Assembly (NCBI GenBank): GCA_035048485.1 | Contig: CM068586.1 | Location: 49,603,433-49,667,432, forward strand | Length of the DNA stretch: 64,000 bases | From: Pteria penguin | Lineage: Eukaryota > Mollusca > Bivalvia > Pterioida > Pteriidae | Reading direction: 5' to 3' | In this document: piece after piece, positions 50,972-60,735 of the stretch | Numbering within the stretch: position 1 is the stretch's first letter | Layout: each line of letters begins with the position of its first letter | Program-made: the position numbers and the translations under genes | Notes under the pieces: model-generated | What the model was told of the DNA's origin: nothing | Databases searched by the model: none | Seen by the model: only the letters and a program-made list of their open reading frames with translations

Positions 50972-53900
50972 TGGAAAAAGATCCTCATCCTCAAAGAAAA
51001 TAAGGAAAACAACAGGATAAACAATAGCACTAAATGATGCAATGACATAATCATAATTTATCAGCATTTTGATGTAGAAATCTGTATAAATAGGACAAAT
51101 AGGACATCATTAACAACAATGCTTATTGATTATTCTGTAAATATAAGAACTAAACTGAAAGCAACAGTATTAGTGATACATATGAATATTTAATGAATAT
51201 GTATAAATTGTTTACATTATAAACCATTATTATAGAAATAAAACTTTTCTGTATAATTAAATGATAATGTTCACAATTAATGTAACGTGTATAAATAATT
51301 AAATTACCGGTATAAACATACTAAACGGCATTTAATCACAGAAATCTGTCAAATCACTTGATTATCAGTTTATTGATCTCTCTCGACAATAAGATGAGTT
51401 TTCCTACACGTTATATTCTTATCACAGATATATACTTTGTTATAGAATTGGAAATCAAACTCGGGCCTTGTCGATAAAGGGGGTAGATCTGGAAACAGAT
51501 GGTTAGGTATTGATGTCTCTTACTCTTTGTCTATTGATAAAATCTGAAGTACCTTGAATTTTATAAGATAAACATGACCATAGTTTTCCTTTAGGAAACT
51601 GTGCGGTAATGTTATGGCATGTAGAGACGGAGCAAGTTGGGGGTAATTTTCTGTGAAACGCTGCGATTTATATTTTTGCTGACTTTTGGTGGACAAGAAA
51701 TGTGTATTCAATACTTGATTGCATTTTTCTCTTTCCCTAGGTGGGTACATCGATTTTGTCCATATTGATATAAAAGCAGTTAGTGTATAGCATTTCTTTG
51801 TTTTTTTCTTTTTATATGTGTAGTGAAAGATTCAAAATTTGTTCAAAATACATAAATGTTTGATAAAATTATATTGCTCCTTCGGTAGCAGTCTGTCATT
51901 CTGAAAATAGAAGCAAATATTGTCTTGGAAAAAAAAACTGTACTCATGAATTGTGAAATAAACTGCATTTAGCTGTGATTGCAGACTACTTTTCACCAAA
52001 GTGACAATATCTTCATTATATTCTATTCTGATCAGTAAGTAATTTCAGACAATATTTTTATTGATTAGTCTGTCACTGGCCATCAATCTTTATAGATTTA
52101 TCCAATCATCCATATCTATATATGGTCTCTCTGCACACATCGTTATTTATCTTTCTCCCAGACTGTTTCCTCCTCACTGGCCATCCCTATATGCTCAGTG
52201 AGACTGATGTATTCCATTAACAACTTCAATCTCTGTCTATGCAGCTATATCCATCCTTTTATCTCCTGTACACCCAAGGGGTCTACGTTGTCAAGTGGGC
52301 GGCGGATCAAAGCCTTTTGTAACTGGTCTGAGGATATTCATAAGATTTCCTCAATTTTAAACAGATTAAAAAAAATACCCAGTGTCTCTAAAAATCTTGA
52401 CTGACCCTGTATTTTAACTGCAGATCCTACTTGGTTTTTTTTCTGAGAATTTTATCAATTTCAAAGTTAAACCCATACATTTAAAAAAAAAATGTATGTG
52501 AGTATATATAGGTACCTACTGACTATATATTGTCAGATTAATAGCGGAAGCAGTGGGGAGGAGAGAGGGGTTAGGTTTATTTTAAATCATATAGGGGTTA
52601 CCATGCGAGTGTTTTTCAAAAACTGACAGGGTATCGGCAAACACCCTGTCAGAAATTGAGTTTCACCACAAGGCATTAGCCGAGCATTGCAATGGATATT
52701 TCTGACAGGGTATTCACAGATACCCTGTCAGTTTTTGTAAAACACTAGCATGCTAACCCTATTCTAATGCTTCGACCTGGAAAAAACTTGCACACATTAG
52801 TTTGAATGACATCGTCAATGATGTTGTCAAGGGACATATAACGTCATAGCAAAACCTGCAGTGAAACATGAATACCCTTGCAGTTTTTGAAACTTTAAAC
52901 CAATCAGAATACATGTTGCAAACAGAGTGCATTAGAGTATTTGATAGTGTGTTGTTTCCTTTGTTATCCTCATTTATTCTTGATTATTTGTCTTTAATGA
53001 GGAATACCATAAGATGCGGCATTCCTTATTGTTTGATCTGTCAGATGTAACAGTATTGATCGGAGCTTGTCTTTGAGACAAATTATTCCAGTTAGTTACT
53101 GGATCAGGTAGTCATTCGTTCACCTTCAGATATTCCTCAGAGAAATCAGTCATGCATTGTTGTCATAATCTAAGGGCAATAAGACGTAATATTCAATGAA
53201 TGCTAATGAAGGTAATTCGTAGATAAACAAAGGATGCAAGGGCAACATCCTCAAGCAGTCTCCAGTCAGATTCACTTGGACTGTAATAGGCAGAATGTAC
53301 TTTGTACTTTGAACAGTTCTTACCATAGGCCATCTCAGTAGAGTGATTTGTCTGCCCTTGATGTGTACTCTCTTTCTCCAAATCTTAAAGTGATCGCTGC
53401 TTGACTAACCGTATCTCATTATGGGAAATTGACCATACAGATGAGAAAATGAAGTTGGATGAACAGTCACTGCACAAGTTACATACCCGTCCTTTCCCAC
53501 TTCTATGGACAGCCTTAATGAATAGTCACTGTACAAGTTACATACCAGTCCTTTCCCACTTCTGTGGACAGCCTTAATGAGCAAGAGCAGATAACCCATG
53601 TGATCAAAATATTAGCCTTGCTCAAGTCCCTCTATTAATTATAATTATTTTGTTTTTGTTTTATTTGATTCAGTAGAAAAGTCTCACTAGAGAGCATGAG
53701 TAGTTACTGATTAAATGAAAAATTAATCCTCTCTATTTCATACTGGAAAATTAAAAACAAAACAGAGGACTTGAGTAAGCCTACAAAATGGCTTATAGTA
53801 GTCTGTAAAGATCATAAAGTAAAGTGAAATTTGAAACAAATTCTCCTCAGTTTGTATTCCCTATCTCCTCCCTGTTATAGGATAATTAACTGAATCAAGT

Positions 53901-56155
53901 AAATGTCATTGTAAATCTTGACTATCCTTGGGATCAACTAAATCCACTGGATTCTTTCCCAATCAAGGCTAGTAAGACTCGGGCTTAGGCCTGCTTTCTG
54001 TTGTACTTTATAGCGTAGAGTCAAACGATACCTACTAGTATTCTGTGCTAAAATTTGGTCGTGCTTAAGTAACAAGTACATAAGTATCTTTATATATCTA
54101 CATGTTGGTTTAAGCAATTTTTTTCAGGAAATTATTTCCGATTATATAGTACATACAGAAAGATTTAGGATTGAGCAACAAGGAGAACTTATATTAAGCT
54201 CGTTCCTGTCTACATGCTTATATTTTTTAACAAAATCAACATAAAACTTGATTTCTTTCTTTTGTAGACTCCATAAAAATGTGAAAGCAGCATCAGAAGT
54301 TGATTACCCAGCTTACGGGGTGACAGGGCCTACAAAGGAGAGGACAGGCCCTACCCCTGGGGACCGGAAACTGGCCCAGAGCGCACAGATGTACCATTAT
54401 CAACATCAGAAACAACAAATGATAGCAATGGAAAAGTAAGAATATTTATAAGGTGTGATCACTCCCTCCTCTTCTTTGGCAAGGCTTTACCAACAAAGGG
54501 TCGACCCTGCCCACCCTTCTTTGGCAAGGCTATACTAGCAAAGGGTTGACCCTGCCCACCCCTCTTTGGCAAGGCTTTACCACGAAAAGTTTGACCCTGC
54601 CCACCCCTCTTTAGCAAGGCTATACCACGGAAGGGTTGACCCTGCCCACCCCTCTTTGGCAAGGCTATACCACCAAAGGGTTGACCCTGCCCACCCCTCT
54701 TTCACATGGCTATACCACCAAAAGATTTACCCTGCCCACCCCTTATTGAGAATGGCTGTAATATTAGCTGTCAAGTGGCACAGTGTGAGAGAGTAGTGCT
54801 CTAGATCTTATAGTTGGTAGTTGACACCTCATGGAGAACCTGCTGATCAGTTATATTGCTAAAACAAGTACTGATACATGTACTTAACTTACAAAATCCT
54901 CTACTGTAACAATAGAAAGCTTTTAAGAGCAAAGGTAAAAATTTACTATGAAACTCCCTTATCAAGACTTATTTTTTATTGCCTTGGTTACAGAGCAAAT
55001 GGAGAAATGAAGCACGATGCATCAGAAGATGAATCAGAAGAAGAAAACGAGGAGGGGGATTATACGGTGTACGAGTGCCCAGGCCTAGCCCCGGTAGGTC
55101 ATGTGATCTGTATTATAAAAAAAAAAGTGGGGGGATATACAATGTAGAAGTATTTAGGTCTAGTTATGGTTTATCATGTAATCAATATTACAGAACAGAA
55201 TGGGGAAGATATATTAATCTTATATGAAGGGGAGGAGCAATGTATGTCAGAATAGTACAAGTATGGGTGAACATGTCAGAATAGTACAAGTATGGGTGAA
55301 CATGTCAGAATAGTACAAGTATGAGTGAACATGTCAGAATAGTACAAGTATGGGTGAACATGTCAGAATAGTACAAGTGTGGGTGAACATGTCAGAATAG
55401 TACAAGTATGGGTGAACATGTCAGAATAGTACAAGTATGGGTGAACTATATAGAAAAAATACAAGGGTGAAGGGGCAATATCACATTAATATATGGGTGG
55501 AGGGGCATCATCAAAATAATATAATGGTGGAAGAGCAGTATGAAATTAATATAAAGTTGAAGGGGCAGTATCAAATTAGTATAAAGTTGAAGGGGTAGTT
55601 TCAAAATAATATAATGGTGGAGGGGCAGTTTCAAAATGATATAAAGTTGAAGGGGCAGTATCAAAATAGATTAAGGGTGAAGGGGCAGTATCAAAATAAT
55701 GTAAGATTAATGGGGCAGTATTACATCAATATATTGGTGGAGAGGCATTATCAAAATAATAAAAGGATGGAGGGACAGTATCAAAATAATATAATTGTGA
55801 AGGGGTGATGTACAGCATTTATGGGAATGGGGAATATATAAATAATTAGAATTTATGAAAACCAGCAAATTAAAGAAGATAAGAAGAGGGTTTTGATATA
55901 AATGAGGGCAGAAAAATAGGGTTGATTCATTTACATATGTCTGATTCAGGTAGTACTGTACTCTTATAGCAAAAATAACTCTAACCCGAAAAAGACGGAG
56001 ATGAGATTTTTATGAAAAAGGTATATTACATTTAATTTACTTTTTCTTTTTGTTCATTGTAGACCGGTGAAATGGAAGTACGTAATCCATTATTCAACGA
56101 GGAGACACCAGTGGCATCCGAGCCAGAGGACAAGAATAGTAAAGATTCTCAGTAA
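27063..56155 (+). CDS. NPDC1: Neural proliferation differentiation and control protein 1 orthologue
   Basis: Seven exons (27063-27141, 41488-41610, 44934-45209, 46619-46685, 54268-54435, 54994-55093, 56063-56155) join with AG/GT borders and consistent phases to encode 301 residues; human NPDC1 is about 325. The start is ATG 27063, giving a signal peptide (PSYLVLLGLCLTFTGTFHA). The ectodomain contains DPDDPAWYQIIKKLQAVEDY, followed by an acidic Ser/Thr-rich stalk. A single membrane span lies at about 160-180 (IVTACSLAGLIGLIMAGVCW). The cytoplasmic part carries the family hallmarks: DYPAYG, GDRKLAQSAQMYHYQHQKQQ, then an acidic run, DYTVYECPGLAPTGEMEVRN and PLF. NPDC1 (CAB-1 in C. elegans) is a neural membrane protein linked to vesicles and growth control; its mechanism is poorly defined. 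Intron 1 is 14.3 kb and repeat-rich. The phases leave no missing codon, although an extra symmetric exon in intron 1 cannot be excluded. Confidence 0.92.
27142..30299. other. Proximal part of NPDC1 intron 1
   Basis: No exon is visible. It holds a dispersed-repeat fragment at about 27590-27770 (GGTCGGAAAATTTTACCC and a C-rich CATTCCCCCTTTCAAG block, like the inverted form of the G-run repeats elsewhere) and C-rich homopolymers near 28936-28965. Otherwise it is AT-rich unique-looking sequence. Confidence 0.5.
30300..30905. repeat. 35-bp minisatellite, about 17 copies
   Basis: Tandem units of CTCACCTGTGACACGCCCGT followed by GTTCGCTCCCATTCT, substantially diverged from one another, within NPDC1 intron 1. 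The apparent 112- and 86-codon frames here are artefacts. Confidence 0.9.
30960..31640. repeat. Diverged tandem duplication of about 320-345 bp
   Basis: Three landmarks recur in order in both halves. They are TTTCTGATG...CAGGTAGTGGAAAAC (30972 and 31317), TGACATA..GTATAACTTG against TGACATACACGTGTAACTGG (31157 and 31480), and TTTTAATGATAGATCAACAG against TATAATGATAGATAAACAG plus TGACGTCACTGAA (31275 and 31595). There is no coding potential. Confidence 0.65.
32030..32610. repeat. 41-bp minisatellite expanded from a SINE core
   Basis: A SINE core lies at 32030-32105 (GATGAAACAGTATAAACCGA, then GGCCATGTG). From about 32100 follow about 12 tandem units of GCTCTGAATGGGTCGGTGGC with AGTGGGCCCTGATCCCTCTTT. 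The unit resembles the next part of the SINE core (GATCCCTCACTGCTTCGGAT, then GGGTCC). The 212- and 104-codon - strand frames come from this array. Confidence 0.85.
33895..34055 (-). mobile_element. tRNA-derived SINE, - strand
   Basis: On the - strand the head carries a B-box (GACCCGGGTTCGATTTCAGA). Downstream lies the shared core (GAATGAAACAGTATAAACCG, then AGGCTCCGTGTAACGG). A C-run beside the head interrupts the A-box region. Confidence 0.65.
34200..34345 (+). mobile_element. SINE-like fragment with B box
   Basis: A CGACATAGAACCCCGACC segment resembles a SINE tail (GCGACGTAAAAC) and abuts a sequence ending in a B-box-like TTGGTTCGATTCCCACTATG. It probably represents one copy next to the end of another. 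Confidence 0.4.
34981..37247 (+). mobile_element. Helitron/Helentron-like non-autonomous element, about 2.3 kb
   Basis: The 5' end is AGCTCACCTGAGCC with an adjoining complementary arm GGCTCAAGTGAGC, forming a hairpin; a GTCGTC-rich tract follows. The 3' end is CTCAGGTGAGCGATATAGGC, then a perfect hairpin GGCCCACTTGGGCC and TCTTGTT. GCTCACCTGAG and CTCAGGTGAGC are subterminal inverted repeats. Internally, 35101-35600 is repeated at 35942-36442. A 170-bp module recurs a third time at 36440-36625, and 35599-35875 recurs at 36669-36915. No transposase or Rep/helicase frame is present. The family assignment rests on end structure and is inferred. Confidence 0.65.
37345..37600. repeat. Strand-asymmetric A/C homopolymer tract
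   Basis: The + strand here is nearly all A and C, with runs of up to 14 C and long A-runs, and very little G or T. It starts about 100 bp after the Helitron-like element ends. Apparent frames rich in Phe/Leu/Gly on the - strand are compositional artefacts. Confidence 0.8.
37601..41059. other. Distal part of NPDC1 intron 1
   Basis: No exon recognised. A tRNA-like SINE head fragment lies near 40205-40260 (GGTGTAATGGTTGAACGC, then TTCCGGGTTCCATTCCCAG). Short TTTGCATATATTGATCCGTG repeats lie at about 40900-41000. The rest is AT-rich and featureless to the eye. Confidence 0.5.
41060..41345 (+). mobile_element. tRNA-derived SINE in NPDC1 intron 1
   Basis: The head contains an A-box-like GGGTAGTGTACTTGGCTTG and the B-box-like GAGTTCGAAACCCACCC. 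Further on, GGTGAAAAAACCCGAGATCTCGTGTCAATG matches the SINE core in outline. It ends about 140 bp before the acceptor of NPDC1 exon 2 (41488). Confidence 0.55.
41990..42240. mobile_element. MITE-like element, first of a related pair
   Basis: Imperfect inverted symmetry: CCGTTTTGGGACGGTATC at the left is matched by GATATCGTCC-like sequence (AATATCGTCCAAAATGGGAG) at the right. The inner blocks TTGTGACGTCATCATATT and AATTTATGACGCCATAATTG are also inverted. It lies in NPDC1 intron 2 and resembles 43210-43405. Confidence 0.6.
43016..43100. repeat. G/T-only homopolymer tract
   Basis: A stretch of T-runs and G-runs ending in about 12 T followed by 12 G. It produces a spurious Phe/Gly-rich frame. 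Confidence 0.85.
43210..43410. mobile_element. MITE-like element, second of a related pair
   Basis: The left end, CAGAGTTACTTCCCATTTGG plus GACC, is mirrored by the right end, GTCCCAAATGGGAAGTATCT plus CTG. Internal GAGTTATGACGTCAGCAAAT and TTTAAGACGTCATAATTATC are also inverted. It shares the interior order of the copy at 41990-42240. Confidence 0.7.
43562..43770 (+). mobile_element. SINE core and tail in NPDC1 intron 2
   Basis: The core (GGATGAGACAGTAAAAACTG...GGCACGTTAAAGATCCCTCA, CTGCTTCGGATGGGTCC) is followed by GCAGATGCCGTCACCATATA. The tail is GTGTGACGTTAAACGAAAAC with CAATCAGTCAATCAATAA. This is the best-preserved core and tail in the window; the tRNA head is missing. Confidence 0.75.
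44105..44350 (+). mobile_element. tRNA-derived SINE with intact head
   Basis: The head has an A-box (GTGGCCCAGTGGATGAGG) and a B-box (TAGGTTCGATTCCCACC) spaced as in a transfer RNA. It is followed by the shared core (TGAAACAGTAAAAACCGAGG, CACGTGTCACGG, AAAAGATCCCTCACTGCTTC). The head is not a functional tRNA gene, because it runs straight into the SINE body. Confidence 0.75.
45210..46618. other. NPDC1 intron 3 with degraded SINE
   Basis: It contains a decayed SINE at about 46245-46560 with a head-like TTAGCAGACCTCTAGGCTT...TGTTTGAACCTCAGC and a core-like TTTCGGATGAGAAGGTGAAA...GGCACAGAAAAGATCC. No additional exon is seen. Confidence 0.5.
50878..50967. repeat. C-run, A-run and TA microsatellite
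   Basis: A C-run is followed by an A-rich block and about 23 TA units. Confidence 0.95.
52577..52775. mobile_element. MITE with nested hairpins in its terminal repeats
   Basis: The left end ATAGGGGTTACCATGCGAGT matches the reverse complement of the right end (ACTAGCATGCTAACCCTAT). Inside each roughly 45-bp arm is a second inverted pair, CTGACAGGGTATC / ACACCCTGTCAG on the left and CTGACAGGGTATTC / ATACCCTGTCAG on the right, giving four copies of CTGACAGGGT/ACCCTGTCAG. No coding sequence. Confidence 0.85.
53460..53580. repeat. 60-bp direct duplication
   Basis: GAACAGTCACTGCACAAGTT...CTTCTATGGACAGCCTTAAT is immediately repeated with six or so differences (GAATAGTCACTGTACAAGTT...CTTCTGTGGACAGCC). 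It lies in NPDC1 intron 4. Confidence 0.85.
54460..54745. repeat. 45-bp minisatellite in NPDC1 intron 5
   Basis: About six units of CCCACCCCTCTTTGGCAAGG followed by CTTTACCACGAAAAGTTTGACCCTG fill half of this short intron, starting about 25 bp after the exon 5 donor. As 45 is a multiple of three, frames stay open on both strands (15-residue repeats LARLYHGRVDPAHPS and RGGQGQPFRGIALLK). Confidence 0.9.
55215..55445. repeat. 29-bp minisatellite in NPDC1 intron 6
   Basis: About seven nearly identical units of GAACATGTCAGAATAGTACA plus AGTATGGGT. Low divergence suggests recent expansion or ongoing homogenisation. Confidence 0.9.
55446..55808. repeat. 30-bp minisatellite in NPDC1 intron 6
   Basis: About twelve diverged units of GGAGGGGCAGTATCAAAATA plus ATATAATGGT, directly abutting the 29-bp array. 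It opens frames on both strands because 30 is a multiple of three. Confidence 0.85.
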
Positions 56156-59031
56156 AGCTGTTGAAGAAATAAATCTTGTACTTACCTTTTTAGATGTATC
56201 TAGGGGTAAATTGTGCAATGTGGTTTGCAAATCTCAGATTTCACATTTGTTAAATCATTACACATAAAATCCTATAGGACTATAGGAGACAGTTGTACAA
56301 TTTGGGTCGCAGATCTCAGATTTCTTCATCTCAGGTACATAAAATCAAGTAAAAGCTATCTCATGTGAAGTAACATTTGTCAAGTTTGGCAGATATTTTG
56401 ATCATTTGTTTCCCCTCGATACAAAGAATAATGAAAAAACAATTTGAAAGAGTGCTTTTAAAAGTGCTATACCTACATTACATGTGAGATGAGGATAGCT
56501 TTCACTAGATGCTATACTGAGTGGAAAGGATATTTTATTAATGTCAGAAATAATTTTTAATTTACCTAAAATATCTGGTATCCTCTTGTCTAAAAAGTAC
56601 AGTTAACATTAATGAAATTACCTGAAGTGTCATTATTGAAATGAAATAAGATATAGGGGTATTTTATAGGCATCGTTACGTTGTTGTTTTTAGTGCTTTT
56701 AAGTTATTACTTCATTAATTGTATTTATTCTTGACAGATCTGTGCAGGGTCAGATCTCTAACATTTGATGTTTTTATCGCTAATATATTCAATATGTTTC
56801 CTTTAATGGTATCATTATTCATGAAATTGTACAAAACTCAATACAAAGCGAGTTATAGCTGAAAACGAAATTTGTCAAAATCTTGGGTTTTTTTTTTTTT
56901 TTTTTTTTAAGTAAAACACTAAATAGATATATATTTTCTCCCTCTCATTCTGAAAGGCGAATATAATGGACCCCGAAAATCAGTGATGTAATTTACATTT
57001 AAACAATAAATCCCAAGACGAGCATTCCATGTCCATAGCTTAACACATTCCTCGCTGTAAGCTTTATCTTTGGCTCATTTTGTTCTATTTTATCGAGGTG
57101 ACAGTTATATCCAGATTGAGTCATGTTATTTATGTGTGGGAAGTTACATTCCTTTCTCTAATAGTGTATACATATGTTTGTTTGAGATGTTGATTTTTGA
57201 TGTTTTTATTGGGGGTTTGCCATCTATCTTCCTCTTCTACAAAAATCCATAGCCAGTATTTTATGGATCTATCGGAATTCCTGCAAACCTGTCTCTTTTT
57301 GTTTCTTTTTTTTTGTAAAACAACCTTTTTTCTACCTGTACAATTTTACCTATAGTATAGTATAAGTGTTAAAAATGTGTTATTTCACTATTTAAACATG
57401 CAACTACATTTTTTTGTGATTGACGTTTTCATCGTTACCAACAGGTCAATATGGCATGATATGAAGGAAAACTTAAGTTTAACGGTGAAAATTAAAATTC
57501 TAAGTTTTGCAAACTTTCATACCTGTGAATGCTTTTGGGAGCATGCATAGGAACAATTTTCATTGGCAATGCAATTTTCAATGTGTCATATCACATTTTA
57601 TGAATTGTTTAAGTCAGATAAGTAATCCCCCCCCCCCCCCCTGTTCATCCCCCTATTGTCATCTCATGTTGAGAAGAATCTCTGCAAGTGCTTTCCAATA
57701 TCAACTACAGGCATTTATTGTGCTATTTGAATGGTACCCACTTGCTAAGCAATGGCCACTGGGATATATAGACGCAATGTGAAGGAGAAATATTCATATA
57801 ATGGTTGTAAAATTTATCAAGGTTGTCCATAATGTGCAATATTGAAACTTTCTTGTGGATACAAGGCAATTTGATGTGGAATTTTTTTTTTAAGCAAAAT
57901 TTTGATTTTGGATTTTACAAGTAAAAATGATATTAATGAAATCTCCCAGTTTACAGACTAGTCTGATAAAAAATTTTGAAAAAAAAGAATTCTGTGATCT
58001 TAGAAGAATAGAAAAATATTAATTTATTCATTAAAAGGAGACAACTCTTCCAGTAAGAAGGAGGTTTGACTTTTTTGTGAGTTATTTATGTTTTATATGA
58101 TCTTTGAAAAATTGGAAATCTCAAGTGATAAAATTCAAGACAAGGAGTAAATTTGAATTTATATTTGTATCTACATGTATCCGTTATGAAATTGACACAA
58201 GTTTTTTTTTTTTCTGGTTTTTTTTTTTTGTGAATTTTTTGTTGAAAGGTGTTTTGCTTGAAGCATGACATTAATGGAATTATTTATCTATCTGAAGCTT
58301 TGAAATCATTATTCATGTCACAAATCTATTGAGGTTATGGAAAAGTAGGTCGTATATATATAACTGTTGTAGAATGGAGAGTGACAAGCCCTTTGAATAT
58401 CTGTTGCCATGGTTATTGGTTATTGTAAAGACGCGACATTTATTCACAGTGGCGCCATCTCCAATTCTTCTCATAGTTGAATGTTGTTTGATCTAGTACA
58501 TGCAAAAGTTTCATTTCATATGTACCACAGATATATTAGGTATACCTCTTTATTGGTATATGACTTTGTCGAAGATTTTTTAAACTGAAAACTATTAGGA
58601 CTTTTGGCCAGATTTGGAATCATAGGTCAGTTCATATTTTTTACAAATGTGTTTGTTCTTTCTGAGATTCGGCTGTGATTTTTGTAAAGGGATCAGAAAG
58701 AATTTCTCCAACTTTGTTTACGATGTGAATTTACATGTGATTCTACTATATTTTTACCTTTGTACATTTGTACTGCATGCGAAGCTTGTCTTTGTCTTTT
58801 ATGGCTCACAGCAGTATGTGATGATTTAACACTCAACATTTTGATTCTTGGCTTTATTATATTTATTCACTATTTATATCTGAGGAAATTCAGGTCTTTC
58901 GATTCTGAAAACATTGCTTTAAATTGATGTTGTTTTGCAAATTTGTTAAGGCATGCTTTATTTAGAAATATACAAAATTATTATAAAATATTAAGTCACA
59001 TGTGAAATAAAACTTTGAAGAAAATTTTCTG
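56156..59031 (+). other. Probable 3' UTR of NPDC1
   Basis: AT-rich sequence without exon-like frames follows the stop codon at 56153-56155. A canonical signal, GTGAAATAAAACTTTGAAG, lies near 59003-59021 with a T-rich stretch just beyond. An earlier AATAAA occurs near 57005. The extent is inferred from these motifs and from the first SINE appearing only after 59100. Confidence 0.5.
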
Positions 59032-59109
59032 ATCATGTTTTTTTTTCTATTATTTCCCCTATTTCTCTCGGTTCATCAATTTCTTTGAGGTTTTGTTATT
59101 TGATGCTTA

Positions 59110-59368
59110 CTTAATTTCTCGTCAAGTTTATTGCACTTACACGGTGATCGCATCTGCGCTACAATGCACAAATATTTAGATGTATGGAATGAACCACCCA
59201 TGGCAGTGAGGAATTTTTTACGTGTTACGTCTATCGTGACAAACGACATGGGTTTTTATTGCCTCATCCAAAAAAAACCCCCCAAAAAACGGGACACTGG
59301 CGGGACTCGAACCCGTGACCTCTTGGTCACGAGCGAAGTACCCAATCGATCGAGCTACAGCAGCTGTC
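59110..59368 (-). mobile_element. Full-length tRNA-derived SINE, - strand
   Basis: On the - strand: A-box-like TGTAGCTCGATCGATTGGG, B-box CACGGGTTCGAGTCCCGCC, T-rich spacer, core (GGATGAGGCAATAAAAACCC, TGTCACGATAGACGTAACAC, TTCCTCACTGCC) and tail (GATGCGATCACCGTGTAAGT). It lies just beyond the proposed NPDC1 poly(A) site. Confidence 0.75.
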
Positions 59369-59429
59369 GTTTGTTGGTTGATGACAGACATGAATTTATA
59401 GCCAGTTTTCAAGGTTGACAGAGAAGACC

Positions 59430-59770
59430 ACTGGCCGTAGGCGGTACAGGATGGATCTCTTCCATACACTGACTGTCGGCGATATAGGATAGATCTTTCC
59501 CTTATACGGACCGTCGGCGGCACAGGATAGATTGCTCCTTAAATCTGGCCCTTACGCTGACCGTCGGCGATACAAGGTGAATCTCTCCCTTACGCTAGCC
59601 GTCGGCGGTACAGAAGGATCTCTCCCTTACACGGACCGTCGGCGCACAAGATATATCTCTCCCTTACGCTGACCGTCGGCTGTACAGTATAGATCTCTCC
59701 CTTACACGGACCGTCGGCGGCACAGGATATACCTCTCCTTAAATCTGTCCGTTACGCTAACCGTCGACCG
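59430..59770. repeat. 38-bp minisatellite
   Basis: About nine diverged units of CTTACGCTGACCGTCGGCGA with TACAGGATAGATCTCTCC. It is followed at 59770-59850 by a SINE tail (GTCGCGATATAACTGAAATA, TTGTTGAAAGCGACGTAAAA), so the array sits inside or against a SINE copy. Confidence 0.85.
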
Positions 59771-60404
59771 TCCTGCTTTCATGTCGCGATATAACTGAAA
59801 TATTGTTGAAAGCGACGTAAAACACCAATTAACTAGCCAACCAACCATTACACTCCCTCACACTGACCGAACTTCAGCAGGCAAAAGTCTCTGTCAAAAT
59901 CAACAAGGTAGTGCTACCAATACATTATAGGCAAACGGTTCGCGAAATTGGTGAAAATAACATACAAAATGTTATAAATATACATGTACATGTTCATAAA
60001 AGAATGCGACTCATACCGCTTTAGAAAGTCGTTCCATCGTTTTAGTCCCTTAGAATATTTCAATGACACTAATAGCAAATGTCAAGGTGTGTAATTCTCA
60101 TATTATTTATGTATACTCACGCCTCTGGGTTCCCTGTGGGATCAATAATAGGCCTCTTGCCAAATCTCTAAAGGTTGGCTTTTTACGAATTGGTACCAAT
60201 TCGTAACAGTACTTTCAGTACTTTGATTCCTATAAGGAACTACAGGTTTCTCTAATGAGAGACGGAGAAAGGCGAGACACAAAGTCGTCTCTAAATATCG
60301 GGTATTGGACTTGATTCTGTTTTCATTTCAACAAGTAATATTAAAACAGAATAAAAGAAAACATAAGTATCTTATCAGGCTTCATGATTATCTTGTTTAT
60401 GCTC

Positions 60405-60735
60405 CCCGAAAAAATTCGGGGGAGCATATAGTGCTTATATCGCCTACATCTTTTATCAGAGTTTGATCATACTTCACCAAAATATTATTTAGGTTATGGG
60501 CTTTTGGACAAAGGTCACTAAAGGTCATTTATGAAATGTCAAGGTCACTTACTAACTATGACTTGAAGTACCATGAAGTACTTATATCTCCTACACCTTT
60601 CATCAGAGTTTGATCATACTTCAACAAAATAGTATTCAGGTTAAGGGCTTTTGGGCAAAGACCACTCAAGATCATTGCTGAAAGGTCAAGGTCACAATAA
60701 AAAGTTTTATTTCATAACTAATCAGGATCAAGCTT
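60405..60735 (+). mobile_element. Hairpin-headed repeat with duplicated 155-bp module
   Basis: It begins with a near-perfect hairpin (GCTCCCCGAA...TTCGGGGGAGC). Two diverged copies of a module follow, TTATATC(G/T)CCTACA...TCAGAGTTTGATCATACTTC and onward to GTCAAGGTCAC (about 60435-60555 and 60580-60700). There is no protein-coding content. The opening hairpin suggests a non-autonomous transposon. Confidence 0.6.

Larger units (their letters stand above)
46686..54267. other. NPDC1 intron 4, 7.6 kb
   Basis: No exon-like frame with splice borders was found. It contains a T-run/G-run tract at 49929-49955, a C-run/A-run followed by a TA microsatellite at 50878-50967, a MITE-like element at 52577-52775 and a 60-bp duplication at 53460-53580. 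The rest is AT-rich. Confidence 0.55.

Noticed and set aside
54459..54796. Open frames in NPDC1 intron 5 as exon candidates
   Set aside because: They are the 45-bp array. The exons on either side join in phase without it, and the joined protein matches the NPDC1 family.
59285..59368. Possible transfer RNA gene on the - strand
   Set aside because: A and B boxes are present, but the acceptor and anticodon arms do not pair well and the sequence continues into a SINE core and tail.
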